Shown: in pieces, positions 24,661 to 33,446 of the stretch | Layout: each line of letters opens with the position of its first letter | How positions within the stretch are numbered: position 1 is the first letter of the stretch | Assembly: GCA_017547145.1 (NCBI GenBank) | Contig: JAFYQJ010000006.1 | Location: 62,001 to 126,000, forward strand | DNA length: 64,000 nucleotides | Direction of reading: 5' to 3' | Source of the DNA: Paludibacteraceae bacterium | GTDB lineage: Bacteria > Bacteroidota > Bacteroidia > Bacteroidales > Paludibacteraceae | Notes under the pieces: model-generated | Seen by the model: only the letters and a program-made list of their open reading frames with translations | Databases searched by the model: none | What the model was told of the DNA's origin: nothing | Position numbers and translations under genes: made by a program

Positions 24661-26055
24661 ATGATAAATCGTGAATTGCAAAAACCTATATTTCGCCTTT
24701 TAGGAGAGGTTGCCGACGAGATGCAGATGCCTTGTTTTTTGATTGGAGGCTATGTACGTGATTTGTTGTTAGGGCGTGCTACCAAAGATATTGATGTGGT
24801 GGTAAGAGGCAATGGTGTGCTTTTTGCAGAACAAGTGGCAAAGCGTCTTGGTAAGGGAACTAGTTTAGCGGTATTTAAAACTTTTGGTACTGCACAAGTA
24901 AAGCATGGCGATTTGGAATTAGAATTTGTAGGAGCTCGCAAGGAGTCTTACAATTATGATTCTAGAAATCCACAAGTAGAAGAGGGTACGATAGAAGATG
25001 ATCAAAATCGTCGTGATTTTACAATCAATGCATTGGCAATTGGGTTAAACAAAGAGACTTGGGGTGTGTTGATTGACCCTTTTGAGGGGATGAACGATTT
25101 GAAAAATAAGATTATTCGTACGCCTTTAGACCCTAATATTACGTTTTCGGATGATCCATTGCGTATGCTTCGAGCTATACGTTTTGCAACACAACTTGGG
25201 TTTTATATAGAATCGGAAACTTTTTCTGCAATTGTTGCTAATAAAGACCGTATAGGGATTATCACAAAAGAAAGAATACTCACCGAATTGAATAAAATAT
25301 TGCAATCGGCAACACCTTCGATTGGTTTTTTACTATTGGAAAAAAGTGGATTATTGGAGTTGATATTCCCAGAATTGAATGATTTGAAAGGTGTAGAGCA
25401 GAAACAAGGATATGGCCATAAAGATAATTTTATTCATACGTTGAAAGTATTGGATAAAATAGCTACAAAAACAGATGATTTGTGGTTGCGGTGGGCTGCT
25501 CTTTTGCATGATATAGGAAAATCTCGTACGAAACAATTAGTTGAAAATCAGGGTTGGACATTCCATAATCATGATTTTGTAGGAGCAAAAATGATTCATC
25601 ATATATTCCGAAAAATGAAAATGCCAATGGGCGAACCAATGAAATTTGTTCGGAAGATGGTAGAGTTACACATGCGTCCGATTGTTTTGAGTGAAGATGT
25701 AGTAACAGATTCGGCGGTGCGTCGTTTACTTTTTGATGCTGGCAATGATATCGATTCGTTGATGATACTTTGCGAAGCGGATATTACATCGGGTAATAAG
25801 GAAAAGGTGGAGCGTTTTATGAATAATTTTCAGACGGTGCGTCAGAAGTTGAAAACGATTGAGGAAAAAGACCGCATTCGCAATTTTCAGCCACCAATTT
25901 CGGGAGAGGAAATTATGCAGATTTTTTCGTTACCGCCTTGTGCTTTGGTGGGAGAAATGAAAATGGCGATAAAAGACGCCATTCTCGACGGAAGGATTCC
26001 CAACGAACGCGATGCAGCTTACGACTTTATGATGAAAAATTTTAAGAAAGACTAA
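24661..26055 (+). CDS. cca: CCA tRNA nucleotidyltransferase with HD domain
   Basis: A 464-residue class II nucleotidyltransferase that adds or repairs the CCA end of tRNA. Motifs: LIGGYVRDLLLGRATKDIDVVV (GG and DxD metal site), RRDFTINALAIGL, and FSDDPLRMLRAIRFATQLGF. A C-terminal HD domain includes WAALLHDIGKSRT. The promoter box lies 4 nt before the ATG at 24661, so the in-frame upstream start at 24595 is excluded and the mRNA is probably leaderless. It converges on a serine hydrolase with a shared palindromic terminator. Confidence 0.93.
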   Translation: MINRELQKPIFRLLGEVADEMQMPCFLIGGYVRDLLLGRATKDIDVVVRGNGVLFAEQVAKRLGKGTSLAVFKTFGTAQVKHGDLELEFVGARKESYNYDSRNPQVEEGTIEDDQNRRDFTINALAIGLNKETWGVLIDPFEGMNDLKNKIIRTPLDPNITFSDDPLRMLRAIRFATQLGFYIESETFSAIVANKDRIGIITKERILTELNKILQSATPSIGFLLLEKSGLLELIFPELNDLKGVEQKQGYGHKDNFIHTLKVLDKIATKTDDLWLRWAALLHDIGKSRTKQLVENQGWTFHNHDFVGAKMIHHIFRKMKMPMGEPMKFVRKMVELHMRPIVLSEDVVTDSAVRRLLFDAGNDIDSLMILCEADITSGNKEKVERFMNNFQTVRQKLKTIEEKDRIRNFQPPISGEEIMQIFSLPPCALVGEMKMAIKDAILDGRIPNERDAAYDFMMKNFKKD

Positions 26056-26089
26056 AAATAAAAGCAGATTTAAATCTGCTTTTATTTTT
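26054..26089. terminator. Bidirectional terminator between cca and the serine hydrolase
   Basis: AAAGCAGATTTAAATCTGCTTT is the core of a perfect palindrome with A/T-rich outer arms; it overlaps the 3' ends of both convergent genes. Confidence 0.85.
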
Positions 26090-27374
26090 TCATTAGATAA
26101 TTGGCAATTGCTTGATAGGCAGGCAAGGAATAAGGGTCATTTGCTGCATTTGAAGCAACCGTATTTGAGGCTAATCGGACGATGACCATTTCTGCTGCAG
26201 GGTCGATATATATGGTTTGTCCATAAACTCCACGAGCACAGAATGCATTGTTTTTGTTGTTTGTAACCCACCACATGTTGCGGTATCCCCAACCTTTCAG
26301 ATTTGGATAGTTGTCATTGTCGAACGTGCTATTGTCTGCGTTGTTTATAATATCATAAAAAATAGATGTTGGAAGAATTTGCTTGCCATTGAAATATCCT
26401 TTGTTGCGAAGCATCTCGCCAAACATTGCAAGGTCACGCAAATTGGCATTAAAACCTCCTCCTGCAAATGCAATACCGTAGGAATCTACTTGATAGTAGC
26501 CATCAAAATGTGTTCCGAGTGGTTGCCAAATGAGTTCGGAAATCAAGTCGGGAATACTTTTCCCTGTTACGCGTGAAATAACCCAACCTAAAGCATCGAC
26601 ATTGATGGTTTTGTAAGCAAAACGTTCTCCATGTTTGCCTGCTTTTTTTACCGTTTCTAAGTACTGATAATAATGTGTTGGACCTTCGTAATCATCGGAA
26701 TGACAAGGTGTTCCTGCTGCCGAGAAAATAAAAACTTCAGCATTCGGATTGCTATAATTTTCTGAATATTTTAAAGCCGTTTTCATATCAAGCAAATCTC
26801 TGATGGTAGCATCGGCAAAAGCAGAATGCATGAGTTCGGGAACATAATAACCGGCAGTTTTCTGTTCGTCTAAAACTCCTTCAGCAACCAAAAGAGCACT
26901 TAATGTTCCTGTAAAACTTTTACTGACAGACATTACTGCATGTGTACCGTTTGGTTCAAGAGCACCAAAATAATTTTCATAAACAATTTTACCCTTGTGA
27001 AGAACAATGATACCATCGGTATAAATTTTGTTTAAGGCATCGTGCCAAGTCATTTTTTTGTTCTCGAACAAAGGGACAAAAGTTATCGTATCAATTTTTG
27101 GGTCGATTTTTATTTTGAAATTATAACGATTTTTTTCTGCGGATTTCACCACCTTTGTTGGTAAAAACTGCCGCATATTGCAAACACTATAGCGTAGAGC
27201 AGGAAATTCGAAAAAACTTCCATCGGTTGCTGAAACCACTTTCTCTTGTGGAGGAGGAAAACCTTGCATCCATCCCATTTTCAATGGATTGCTATTCTCT
27301 TGATTAGAAATACTTTGAGCATTTACTCCAAAACACAAACACAAAAAGATGTTACTTAATAAAAGTTTTTTCAT
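26082..27374 (-). CDS. Beta-lactamase-related serine hydrolase
   Basis: A 430-residue exported enzyme (signal MKKLLLSNIFLCLCFGVNAQ) of the class C beta-lactamase/penicillin-binding fold. The nucleophile motif SxxK is Ser149-Val-Ser-Lys152 in AVMSVSKSFTGTLSALL. The second motif is probably YSENYSN. Later parts RGVYGQTIYIDPAAEMVIVR and GGGFNANLRDLAMFGEMLRN are typical of periplasmic serine hydrolases of unknown substrate rather than true beta-lactamases. The last codons lie within the palindromic terminator. No partner genes are adjacent. Confidence 0.85.
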   Translation of the reverse strand: MKKLLLSNIFLCLCFGVNAQSISNQENSNPLKMGWMQGFPPPQEKVVSATDGSFFEFPALRYSVCNMRQFLPTKVVKSAEKNRYNFKIKIDPKIDTITFVPLFENKKMTWHDALNKIYTDGIIVLHKGKIVYENYFGALEPNGTHAVMSVSKSFTGTLSALLVAEGVLDEQKTAGYYVPELMHSAFADATIRDLLDMKTALKYSENYSNPNAEVFIFSAAGTPCHSDDYEGPTHYYQYLETVKKAGKHGERFAYKTINVDALGWVISRVTGKSIPDLISELIWQPLGTHFDGYYQVDSYGIAFAGGGFNANLRDLAMFGEMLRNKGYFNGKQILPTSIFYDIINNADNSTFDNDNYPNLKGWGYRNMWWVTNNKNNAFCARGVYGQTIYIDPAAEMVIVRLASNTVASNAANDPYSLPAYQAIANYLMKK

Positions 27375-27442
27375 AATAATAAGATTTTTGTATGTAAACG
27401 TTTTTCCCTCGTAAAAAGTTTTTTGACACGCTGTCTATTTTG

Positions 27443-27450
27443 TACTTTTG
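27443..27450 (+). promoter_or_regulatory. Bacteroidetes -7 box with -33 element
   Basis: TACTTTTG matches TAnnTTTG. A TTTG at 27422-27425 lies 17 bases upstream, close to the expected -33 spacing. The next ATG is at 27468. Confidence 0.65.
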
Positions 27451-27467
27451 TAAATAAAATTATTGAT

Positions 27468-28121
27468 ATGACGAAAGAAGAAGTTGAACAAGAAATTCGT
27501 AATGTTCGTAGGCAGTTAGTGCGTTCAATGAATGGTGTTGTTGCTCATCGGATGTTGCAATCGGGAGTTTCTTATAAAAAAAATTATGGTGTAGAGTTGC
27601 CTCGTTTATCCCAAATAGCAACTACTTTGCCCCACGATGTTCAACTTGCTAAAGCGTTATGGCAATTGTCTATTCGTGAAACGATGCTTCTTTCGTTGAT
27701 GATATGTCCGATAGAAAATTTTTCTATTGATGAGTTTCGTACTTGGATAAAACAGATTCCGAATTACGAAATTGCGGAGTTGGCTTCGCAGAAGTTGTTT
27801 TCTCGTTTGCCTTTTGCTCTTGAACAGGCATTATTATTACTTGAGGGAGAGGCGTTTGAACCGATATGTGCTTTTCTGATTGCTTCAAAAAAAACTTCTG
27901 AAATGTCTGATGATATTGCTAATTTGTTTAAAAATAAAGCGTTGGAATTTTTAAGAATACCTGATTTGTTTTCTGCAATTCTTGTGTTTTTTAGAAGTTT
28001 TGTTCAGCACAAGAAATCTCTTTGCACTGATTTGCTTGTGAGAATTGAGAGTGTAAAAGATTCTTCGCCAAGAGCAACTCTTTTGTATGAAGAAGTGAAA
28101 ACACAACTAAAATATTCTTAA
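27468..28121 (+). CDS. DNA alkylation repair-like helical-repeat protein
   Basis: A 217-residue all-helical protein. MTKEEVEQEIRNVRRQLVRS, then GVSYKKNYGVELPRLSQIAT, LAKALWQLSIRETMLLSLMI and EIAELASQKLFSRLPFALEQ resemble the HEAT-like repeats of the AlkD/DNA alkylation repair family. The catalytic Trp/Asp pair of AlkD could not be assigned, so a glycosylase role is uncertain. The start at 27468 follows the promoter; an in-frame ATG at 27423 lies upstream of the -7 box and is rejected. Confidence 0.6.
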   Translation: MTKEEVEQEIRNVRRQLVRSMNGVVAHRMLQSGVSYKKNYGVELPRLSQIATTLPHDVQLAKALWQLSIRETMLLSLMICPIENFSIDEFRTWIKQIPNYEIAELASQKLFSRLPFALEQALLLLEGEAFEPICAFLIASKKTSEMSDDIANLFKNKALEFLRIPDLFSAILVFFRSFVQHKKSLCTDLLVRIESVKDSSPRATLLYEEVKTQLKYS

Positions 28122-28184
28122 AATTAACATTCTAAATTTTCATTTACACTTAAAATTCAGTTTCTTTGTTAAAAAATAAATTAT

Positions 28185-28829
28185 ATGAATAAAAAAGTTT
28201 TAAATCTTACATTTTTATTGATTTTCTCGGCAATAATGCTCTCTTGTAGTAATAAAAGTAATGCTCAAAATCAGACAGCAGTAACAGATGAGAATAAAAT
28301 ACAGGTTTATGGCGTAAAATCTGGTTATTATAAGGCTGAAATTCCTATAAATGAGAGTGTTGCAGAAACGTGGTTTGATGATTATGGTCGTTTGCAATAT
28401 ATAGAAATTCAAACAATTGGCGACCCAATTAAAAGTTATAAATTAGTTAGAAATGACGAAGAATACTATTTTTCAGATTATAATAAGAATGGTATAAAAA
28501 AGCAAGTTACCTATACAGATTATCGTACTTGGGAAAATCCAAAAATGCAGGACTTGGAAAAATCAGGGATACGTAGAATGCCTTCGCAAATGATATTTGG
28601 AAAAGCATGTAAAACATATTATGTTAGTGACCCTCAACTTCCTTCTGTAATGTGCTTTTGGAAAGGTATTTTAATGGTGAAAATTTTAGATGATGGTACG
28701 GTGATGTCCGAAGTTGTTGATTTGAGAGAAACAGCAGTCCCATCTAATATGTTTGATATACCAAAAGATATAAATTTTGAAGAAATTGCTGCACCACAGT
28801 TGCCGACAGATTCTGCAATGCTTGAATAA
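28185..28829 (+). CDS. Lipoprotein of unknown function
   Basis: A 214-residue lipoprotein (signal MNKKVLNLTFLLIFSAIMLS, Cys21). The mature part has beta-rich repeats: YGVKSGYYKAEIPINESVAE, TWFDDYGRLQYIEIQT, SYKLVRNDEEYYFSDYNKNG, then CKTYYVSDPQLPSVMCFWKG and ILMVKILDDGT. This strand/turn pattern resembles LolA-like or DUF4412-type periplasmic lipoproteins, but no firm match is claimed. It ends at a palindromic terminator shared with the convergent DUF5103 gene. Confidence 0.65.
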   Translation: MNKKVLNLTFLLIFSAIMLSCSNKSNAQNQTAVTDENKIQVYGVKSGYYKAEIPINESVAETWFDDYGRLQYIEIQTIGDPIKSYKLVRNDEEYYFSDYNKNGIKKQVTYTDYRTWENPKMQDLEKSGIRRMPSQMIFGKACKTYYVSDPQLPSVMCFWKGILMVKILDDGTVMSEVVDLRETAVPSNMFDIPKDINFEEIAAPQLPTDSAMLE

Positions 28830-28830
28830 T

Positions 28831-28858
28831 AAAAAGGGAATTTAAATTCCCTTTTTTT
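28831..28858. terminator. Bidirectional terminator (28829/28857 convergent genes)
   Basis: AAAGGGAATTTAAATTCCCTTT is a perfect palindrome within A- and T-runs. Confidence 0.85.
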
Positions 28859-30122
28859 ATTTTATAGATTTCCATCCTATGAGTTTATCGTATCGTTCGC
28901 CTCTTGGACGATAATAAACGAATATTTGATATTCATTTTTAGTTTGCCAGAAACTTCCTTCTATAGGTTCTAAACTACCAACTGAACTATTTTTTTGAAC
29001 AAATAAATATTGGTAATTGTATCCCCCTTGTTTTAGAAAAATGGCTTTTTCGTAGCAATTCTTGTCGGCATTATAATCCATACGACATTGAGTATGAAGT
29101 CTATTTCCTACAAAATCGCCACATAAGAATACAGAACCTGAAAAAAATGGTTGAACTACGGGTAGTGAAAAATGTACCCACATATAATCGGATTCGTAAT
29201 TGATATCGTCGGAAAATTGACGATGAACAACGTATTTCCCATTTACATCGTCATTGAAAAGGTAACTACTATTATTACGATAACTGTCGGATGATAGTAT
29301 TACATGTTGATATGTATTGTCAAAAACAATGCGTTCGATACCATTTCCATAAGTGTATTCTGAAGAAAAATCAAAGGATCGATACTCATTTCCCCCTTCA
29401 AATATTAATGCACGATTGTTACAATAGGTTTGTTTAAAAGTAGATGAGTATGTAGGTTTTATATTAGATACTTGATTGTCGTTTCTGTTGTTTTGCCGTA
29501 CTATAATTTTAAAATCGGAAAAAGGGTCTTGAACGCGAAAACCAGTATGTTCTATAGAAAAATCTACCTGTTGATATCTTTTGTTAATTTCTTTATCGGT
29601 ATTTCCTTTTATTGTTGCCTCAATAGAGATTTTTGATTCTACAATAGAAAAACAAGCTGTAGCTTTTATATTTTCTCGTTTGCCATCTTCGTATATCAGT
29701 ACAGCATAGTTCCCTGAACATTTGAATTGTAAATCGTTGTTTGGAAATTTTAATTGGTAGTTTGTGTAAAGAACGGTAGTGTTAATTGATTGATAAGTAT
29801 CTTCAATTATTCCCGTAGAAAAACCATCTATGTATTCTACTTCTGCTAAGTCCGATTTAGTCCAATCGGCATTGCAATGTACAATTGTGTAATTAAAATT
29901 TTTTGTTTCATATGAAAGTTCATCAAACGAAATAAAGATTTGTTCGTCTCCGTTTAGTTCTATAATTGGTGAACTTAGAGGATCTCCATAAATGTACGAT
30001 TGTACGGTTTTTATGTTAGACGATAAACTTTGGGTATTAAAAGTTTGGGACAAACAATTTAAAGATATGATTGTCCCAAACAATATTGATGCAAATATTT
30101 TAATTTTACAACTCAAGGTCAT
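28857..30122 (-). CDS. DUF5103 (type IX secretion plug-domain) protein
   Basis: A 421-residue exported protein with signal peptide ending NCLSQ. The N-terminal Ig-like part contains FISFDELSYETKNFNYTIVH, CNADWTKSDL and the block VEYIDGFSTG, which are diagnostic of DUF5103. The C-terminal half has HFSLPVVQPFFSGSVFLCGD, FLKQGGYNYQYLF and PIEGSFWQTKNEYQIFVYY. In Flavobacterium, a protein of this family plugs the periplasmic end of the SprA translocon. Its start overlaps the end of the carboxynorspermidine synthase-type gene by 17 bases. It is the third T9SS-linked locus in the window. Confidence 0.88.
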   Translation of the reverse strand: MTLSCKIKIFASILFGTIISLNCLSQTFNTQSLSSNIKTVQSYIYGDPLSSPIIELNGDEQIFISFDELSYETKNFNYTIVHCNADWTKSDLAEVEYIDGFSTGIIEDTYQSINTTVLYTNYQLKFPNNDLQFKCSGNYAVLIYEDGKRENIKATACFSIVESKISIEATIKGNTDKEINKRYQQVDFSIEHTGFRVQDPFSDFKIIVRQNNRNDNQVSNIKPTYSSTFKQTYCNNRALIFEGGNEYRSFDFSSEYTYGNGIERIVFDNTYQHVILSSDSYRNNSSYLFNDDVNGKYVVHRQFSDDINYESDYMWVHFSLPVVQPFFSGSVFLCGDFVGNRLHTQCRMDYNADKNCYEKAIFLKQGGYNYQYLFVQKNSSVGSLEPIEGSFWQTKNEYQIFVYYRPRGERYDKLIGWKSIK

Positions 30123-31308
30123 TGTCTATTATTTCGTGCCAAGGTAAACCACTTTCTGCTACCTTTTTCATAAATGGATCAGGGTTAAATTCCTCAACAT
30201 TGAAAACCCCTGCTCCTTGCCATTGCTTAGTCATAAACATATAAGCACCTGTCATTGCAGGAACTCCTGTTGTATAACTAACACCTTGCATACCCGTTTC
30301 GTCAAAAGCAGCTTTATGGCTACAATTATTATAAACATAATATGTTTTTTCTTTGCCGTCTTTTATACCTTTTATGCGACAGCCAATAGAGGTGTAGCCA
30401 GTATAATTTTCTCCTAAATCTTGAGGATTTGGCAATACTGCTTTTAGGAATTGGATAGGAACAATTTTTACACCATTGTAGTCCACTTCGTCAATTCTTG
30501 ACATACCAATATTTTGAATAACGCGAAGGTGTGTTAAATATTCTTGTCCAAAAGTCATCCAAAAGCGTGCACGTTTTATAGTTGGATAATTTTTAACTAA
30601 ACTTTCGAGTTCTTCGTGGAAAAGTAAGTAAGATTCTCTTGCTCCTATTTCTGGATATGTAATTGGTTGATGGATTGAGAGAGGGGCAGTTTCTACCCAT
30701 TCTCCATTTTCCCAATAACGTCCTTTTTGGGTAATTTCTCTAATGTTAATTTCTGGATTAAAATTTGTAGCAAAAGCTTTCCCGTGATCGCCTGCATTGC
30801 AATCTACAATGTCTAAATAATGAATCTCGTCAAAATGATGTTTTGCTGCGTAGGCTGTATAAACTCCTGTCATGCCAGGGTCAAAACCACAACCTAGAAT
30901 AGCAGTTAATCCAGCTTCCTTGAATCTGTCTTGATATGCCCATTGCCATGAATATTCAAAATGAGCAACATCTTTAGGTTCGTAGTTAGCTGTGTCCAAA
31001 TAGTTGCAACCAGCAGCTAAACAAGCGTCCATAATGGTTAAATCTTGGTATGGTAAAGCTACATTGATAACCAATTCGGGTTTAAAAGAGTTAAATAATG
31101 CAGTAAGTTCTGGCACATTATCGGCATCTACTTGTGCAGTTTGAATAGTAACTCCATAGCGTTCTTTGATTGTTTTTGCAATATCGTCGCATTTTGATTT
31201 AGTACGACTTGCTAACATGATTTCGGTAAAAACATCGGTGTTTTGTGCTACTTTATGAACAACAACAGTACCGACACCACCTGCTCCAATAATTAAAACT
31301 TTTCCCAT
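30106..31308 (-). CDS. Carboxynorspermidine synthase-type saccharopine dehydrogenase
   Basis: A 400-residue NAD(P)-dependent oxidoreductase. The Rossmann motif KVLIIGAGGVGTVVVHKVA opens it; LINVALPYQDLTIMDACLAAG and YLDTANYEPKDVA follow, then GCGFDPGMTGVYTAYA and the C-terminal GVPAMTGAYMFMTKQWQG. This matches carboxyspermidine/carboxynorspermidine dehydrogenases of the Lys1 group, which condense aspartate semialdehyde with a diamine to make spermidine without decarboxylated SAM. The partner decarboxylase is not adjacent. With aguB at 18778 it points to an agmatine-putrescine-spermidine route. Confidence 0.85.
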   Translation of the reverse strand: MGKVLIIGAGGVGTVVVHKVAQNTDVFTEIMLASRTKSKCDDIAKTIKERYGVTIQTAQVDADNVPELTALFNSFKPELVINVALPYQDLTIMDACLAAGCNYLDTANYEPKDVAHFEYSWQWAYQDRFKEAGLTAILGCGFDPGMTGVYTAYAAKHHFDEIHYLDIVDCNAGDHGKAFATNFNPEINIREITQKGRYWENGEWVETAPLSIHQPITYPEIGARESYLLFHEELESLVKNYPTIKRARFWMTFGQEYLTHLRVIQNIGMSRIDEVDYNGVKIVPIQFLKAVLPNPQDLGENYTGYTSIGCRIKGIKDGKEKTYYVYNNCSHKAAFDETGMQGVSYTTGVPAMTGAYMFMTKQWQGAGVFNVEEFNPDPFMKKVAESGLPWHEIIDNDLEL

Positions 31309-31318
31309 TTTTTATAAT

Positions 31319-33409
31319 TTAATTTGTTAATATATCTATTTCTGCTATTGAAATCCAATTATTACCTTCAACTTCTTCTTGTGCTACAAATTTAAAAAAA
31401 CGAAAGTTATATTTCTTGTCAAATTTTATTATTTGTGGTTGAGGGTTGTTTTTTATATTAGAAAACTCTTTGTTTGCAATTATTTTTGTCCAATTTTTAC
31501 CATCATTTGAAATAAGAAAATCGTAACGAAAAGGAATCCCTCCTGTTAATCCATCGTTTCTTGGATAAAAAGAAAAGCCTGTAGCTGTAATATCTTTTTT
31601 GCAATCAACACATATATAATGTGGTAGAGGAGTTGATTCGCCTTCCCAATGTGTATGCCAAAATGTTTTTTCGTCATCATCAATTGCCAAAAAAGCATTG
31701 TAACCATCTACTTGGTCAGTAACTTCTACTATTTCCCATTCGTTTTTAGGAATATCTAGATTGTAAGAAACAACATCGCTTGATATTTTTCCCCCGTCAA
31801 AAAAAGCAATAGCTTTAATAACACCTTTTTGGTTGAAAGGGAATGGTGTAGTGTAAATCGGAGAATCTGTGTTAGGAATTGTTCCGTTAGTGGTAAAATG
31901 TATTGTAGAATTTTTGTTTCCTGTTATTTCAATGACACGGTTTTTTGTTCGAGAAATCGTTGGTGGAGTAATAAATTCTTTTGCTTTGTAAGCTTTAATG
32001 TTTTTAATGTAAAATTGTCCGCGAGAGGAGTGAATAACAAGTTTAATTTTTTCTGTTTTTACAGCAGGAAATCTTAATAATCGTTTGTATCCAATTGTTG
32101 TCCCTTGTGTGAGTAATTCCCATTTATTGTTTTTGTAAGCGTAAATAGAGAATTTTTCTATACGTTGTCCTTTGGTTATGTCTTCGTTGAGTTCTACGAC
32201 GTTGAAAAAATCATTTGAGGAAAGATTGTATATTTTTTCTCCTGTAGCTAGGTTACCACACCAATAAGTGTTTGAGTCGCTGATGTAGTTTCTCTTGTAC
32301 ATTTGTGAAAGGAAGTCGCCTAATCGAATTAAGTTTATACTATCAGGTTTTGCAATCAATCCTTCTTTGTTGGGAGGAACGTTGAGTAATAAAACAGCAT
32401 TCTTACCAACAGAATTAAAATAAATATCAACGAGTTGTTCTTCTGATTTAACTTTATTGTCGTCATCAGAGGTGTAAAACCATCTTGGTCTAATGGAAAC
32501 GTCTACTTCTGATGGCCACCAATTTACGCTAGTTGCATTCTTTAGCAATTCGCGACTCCCTAAATCTTTTGACATGTTGTTGATATCAAGATTCTTATTG
32601 AGAATTTTATTTTCAGGGTATGCGTCATTTTTAAGTGGTGTAACACTCCATTCTGTATCGCGTCCAAGTCCAGATTCATTTCCACACCAGCGGATGTCGT
32701 CGCCCATAATTGCAACAACGGCATTGGGTTGTAACTCGTATATTAGTTGGTAATAACTTGCAAAATCGTATTCTTGGATTTTACCATTAGGACCTTCGCC
32801 ACATGCTCCATCAAACCAAACTTCGTCTATGGGGCCGTAGTTGCTTAATAGCTCTCGTAATTGATTTTTGAAAAACTCATTGTAAACAGAAGAGTTTCCA
32901 TAGCATTTTGCATTGCGGTCCCATGGTGATAGGTATATCCCAAACTTTAATCCATATTTCGCACAGGAGTTTTGTAAATCGCGTACTACATCACCTTCCC
33001 CATTTCGCCAATTAGTGGCAGCTACAGAATGGTTTGTTGTAGTAGTTTGCCAAAGACAAAATCCATCATGATGTTTAGCAGTGATAATGACGAGTTTAAA
33101 CCCTGCTTTTTTTAGGCATTCTGCCCATTGGTCAGTGTTGAGATTTGTAGGATAAAAAAGTTGTGGGTTCTCATTCCCATCACCCCATTCACGACCAGTA
33201 AAAGTGTTGATACCGAAATGAATAAAAGCTGTTGTTTCTAATTTTTGCCAATCAAGTTGTTTTTTTGTAGGTACAACTCGCGATGCCAATTCTATTTTTT
33301 CGTTAAGAGTTGCGTCTTTTGGAAATGCAACTGCTTTCTCAAAAGTACTTTTTTTACAACTTGTAAAAAAGATGGATAAAAATGCTAAAAACAAAAGTTT
33401 CTTACTCAT
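31319..33409 (-). CDS. GH29 alpha-L-fucosidase lipoprotein with F5/8-type C domain
   Basis: A 696-residue lipoprotein (signal MSKKLLFLAFLSIFFTSC). The GH29 catalytic domain spans about 30-360: TTAFIHFGINTFTGREWGDG, AKHHDGFCLW, FGIYLSPWDRN and the nucleophile Asp200 in EVWFDGACGEG. Chitobiase-type (ITGNKNSTIHFTTNGTIPNT) and discoidin/F5-8 type (DDDEKTFWHTHWEGESTPLP) modules follow. It releases fucose from glycans at the cell surface. No SusC/D pair or other glycosidase is adjacent, so it is not in a recognisable PUL. The start at 33409 is preferred over 33430, which lies at the promoter. Confidence 0.92.
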   Translation of the reverse strand: MSKKLLFLAFLSIFFTSCKKSTFEKAVAFPKDATLNEKIELASRVVPTKKQLDWQKLETTAFIHFGINTFTGREWGDGNENPQLFYPTNLNTDQWAECLKKAGFKLVIITAKHHDGFCLWQTTTTNHSVAATNWRNGEGDVVRDLQNSCAKYGLKFGIYLSPWDRNAKCYGNSSVYNEFFKNQLRELLSNYGPIDEVWFDGACGEGPNGKIQEYDFASYYQLIYELQPNAVVAIMGDDIRWCGNESGLGRDTEWSVTPLKNDAYPENKILNKNLDINNMSKDLGSRELLKNATSVNWWPSEVDVSIRPRWFYTSDDDNKVKSEEQLVDIYFNSVGKNAVLLLNVPPNKEGLIAKPDSINLIRLGDFLSQMYKRNYISDSNTYWCGNLATGEKIYNLSSNDFFNVVELNEDITKGQRIEKFSIYAYKNNKWELLTQGTTIGYKRLLRFPAVKTEKIKLVIHSSRGQFYIKNIKAYKAKEFITPPTISRTKNRVIEITGNKNSTIHFTTNGTIPNTDSPIYTTPFPFNQKGVIKAIAFFDGGKISSDVVSYNLDIPKNEWEIVEVTDQVDGYNAFLAIDDDEKTFWHTHWEGESTPLPHYICVDCKKDITATGFSFYPRNDGLTGGIPFRYDFLISNDGKNWTKIIANKEFSNIKNNPQPQIIKFDKKYNFRFFKFVAQEEVEGNNWISIAEIDILTN

Positions 33410-33427
33410 AAAATAGGACTTATTGTG

Positions 33428-33435
33428 CAAATATA
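33428..33435 (-). promoter_or_regulatory. Bacteroidetes -7 box for the fucosidase gene
   Basis: TATATTTG followed by C on the minus strand matches TAnnTTTG, 18 nt before the ATG at 33409. Confidence 0.6.
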
Positions 33436-33446
33436 CATTAAAAAGT

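Noticed and set aside
28815-28860. Palindromes between convergent genes as mobile-element ends
   Set aside because: All such palindromes have A/T runs and lie at gene ends, as expected for bidirectional terminators; none is repeated elsewhere in the window.
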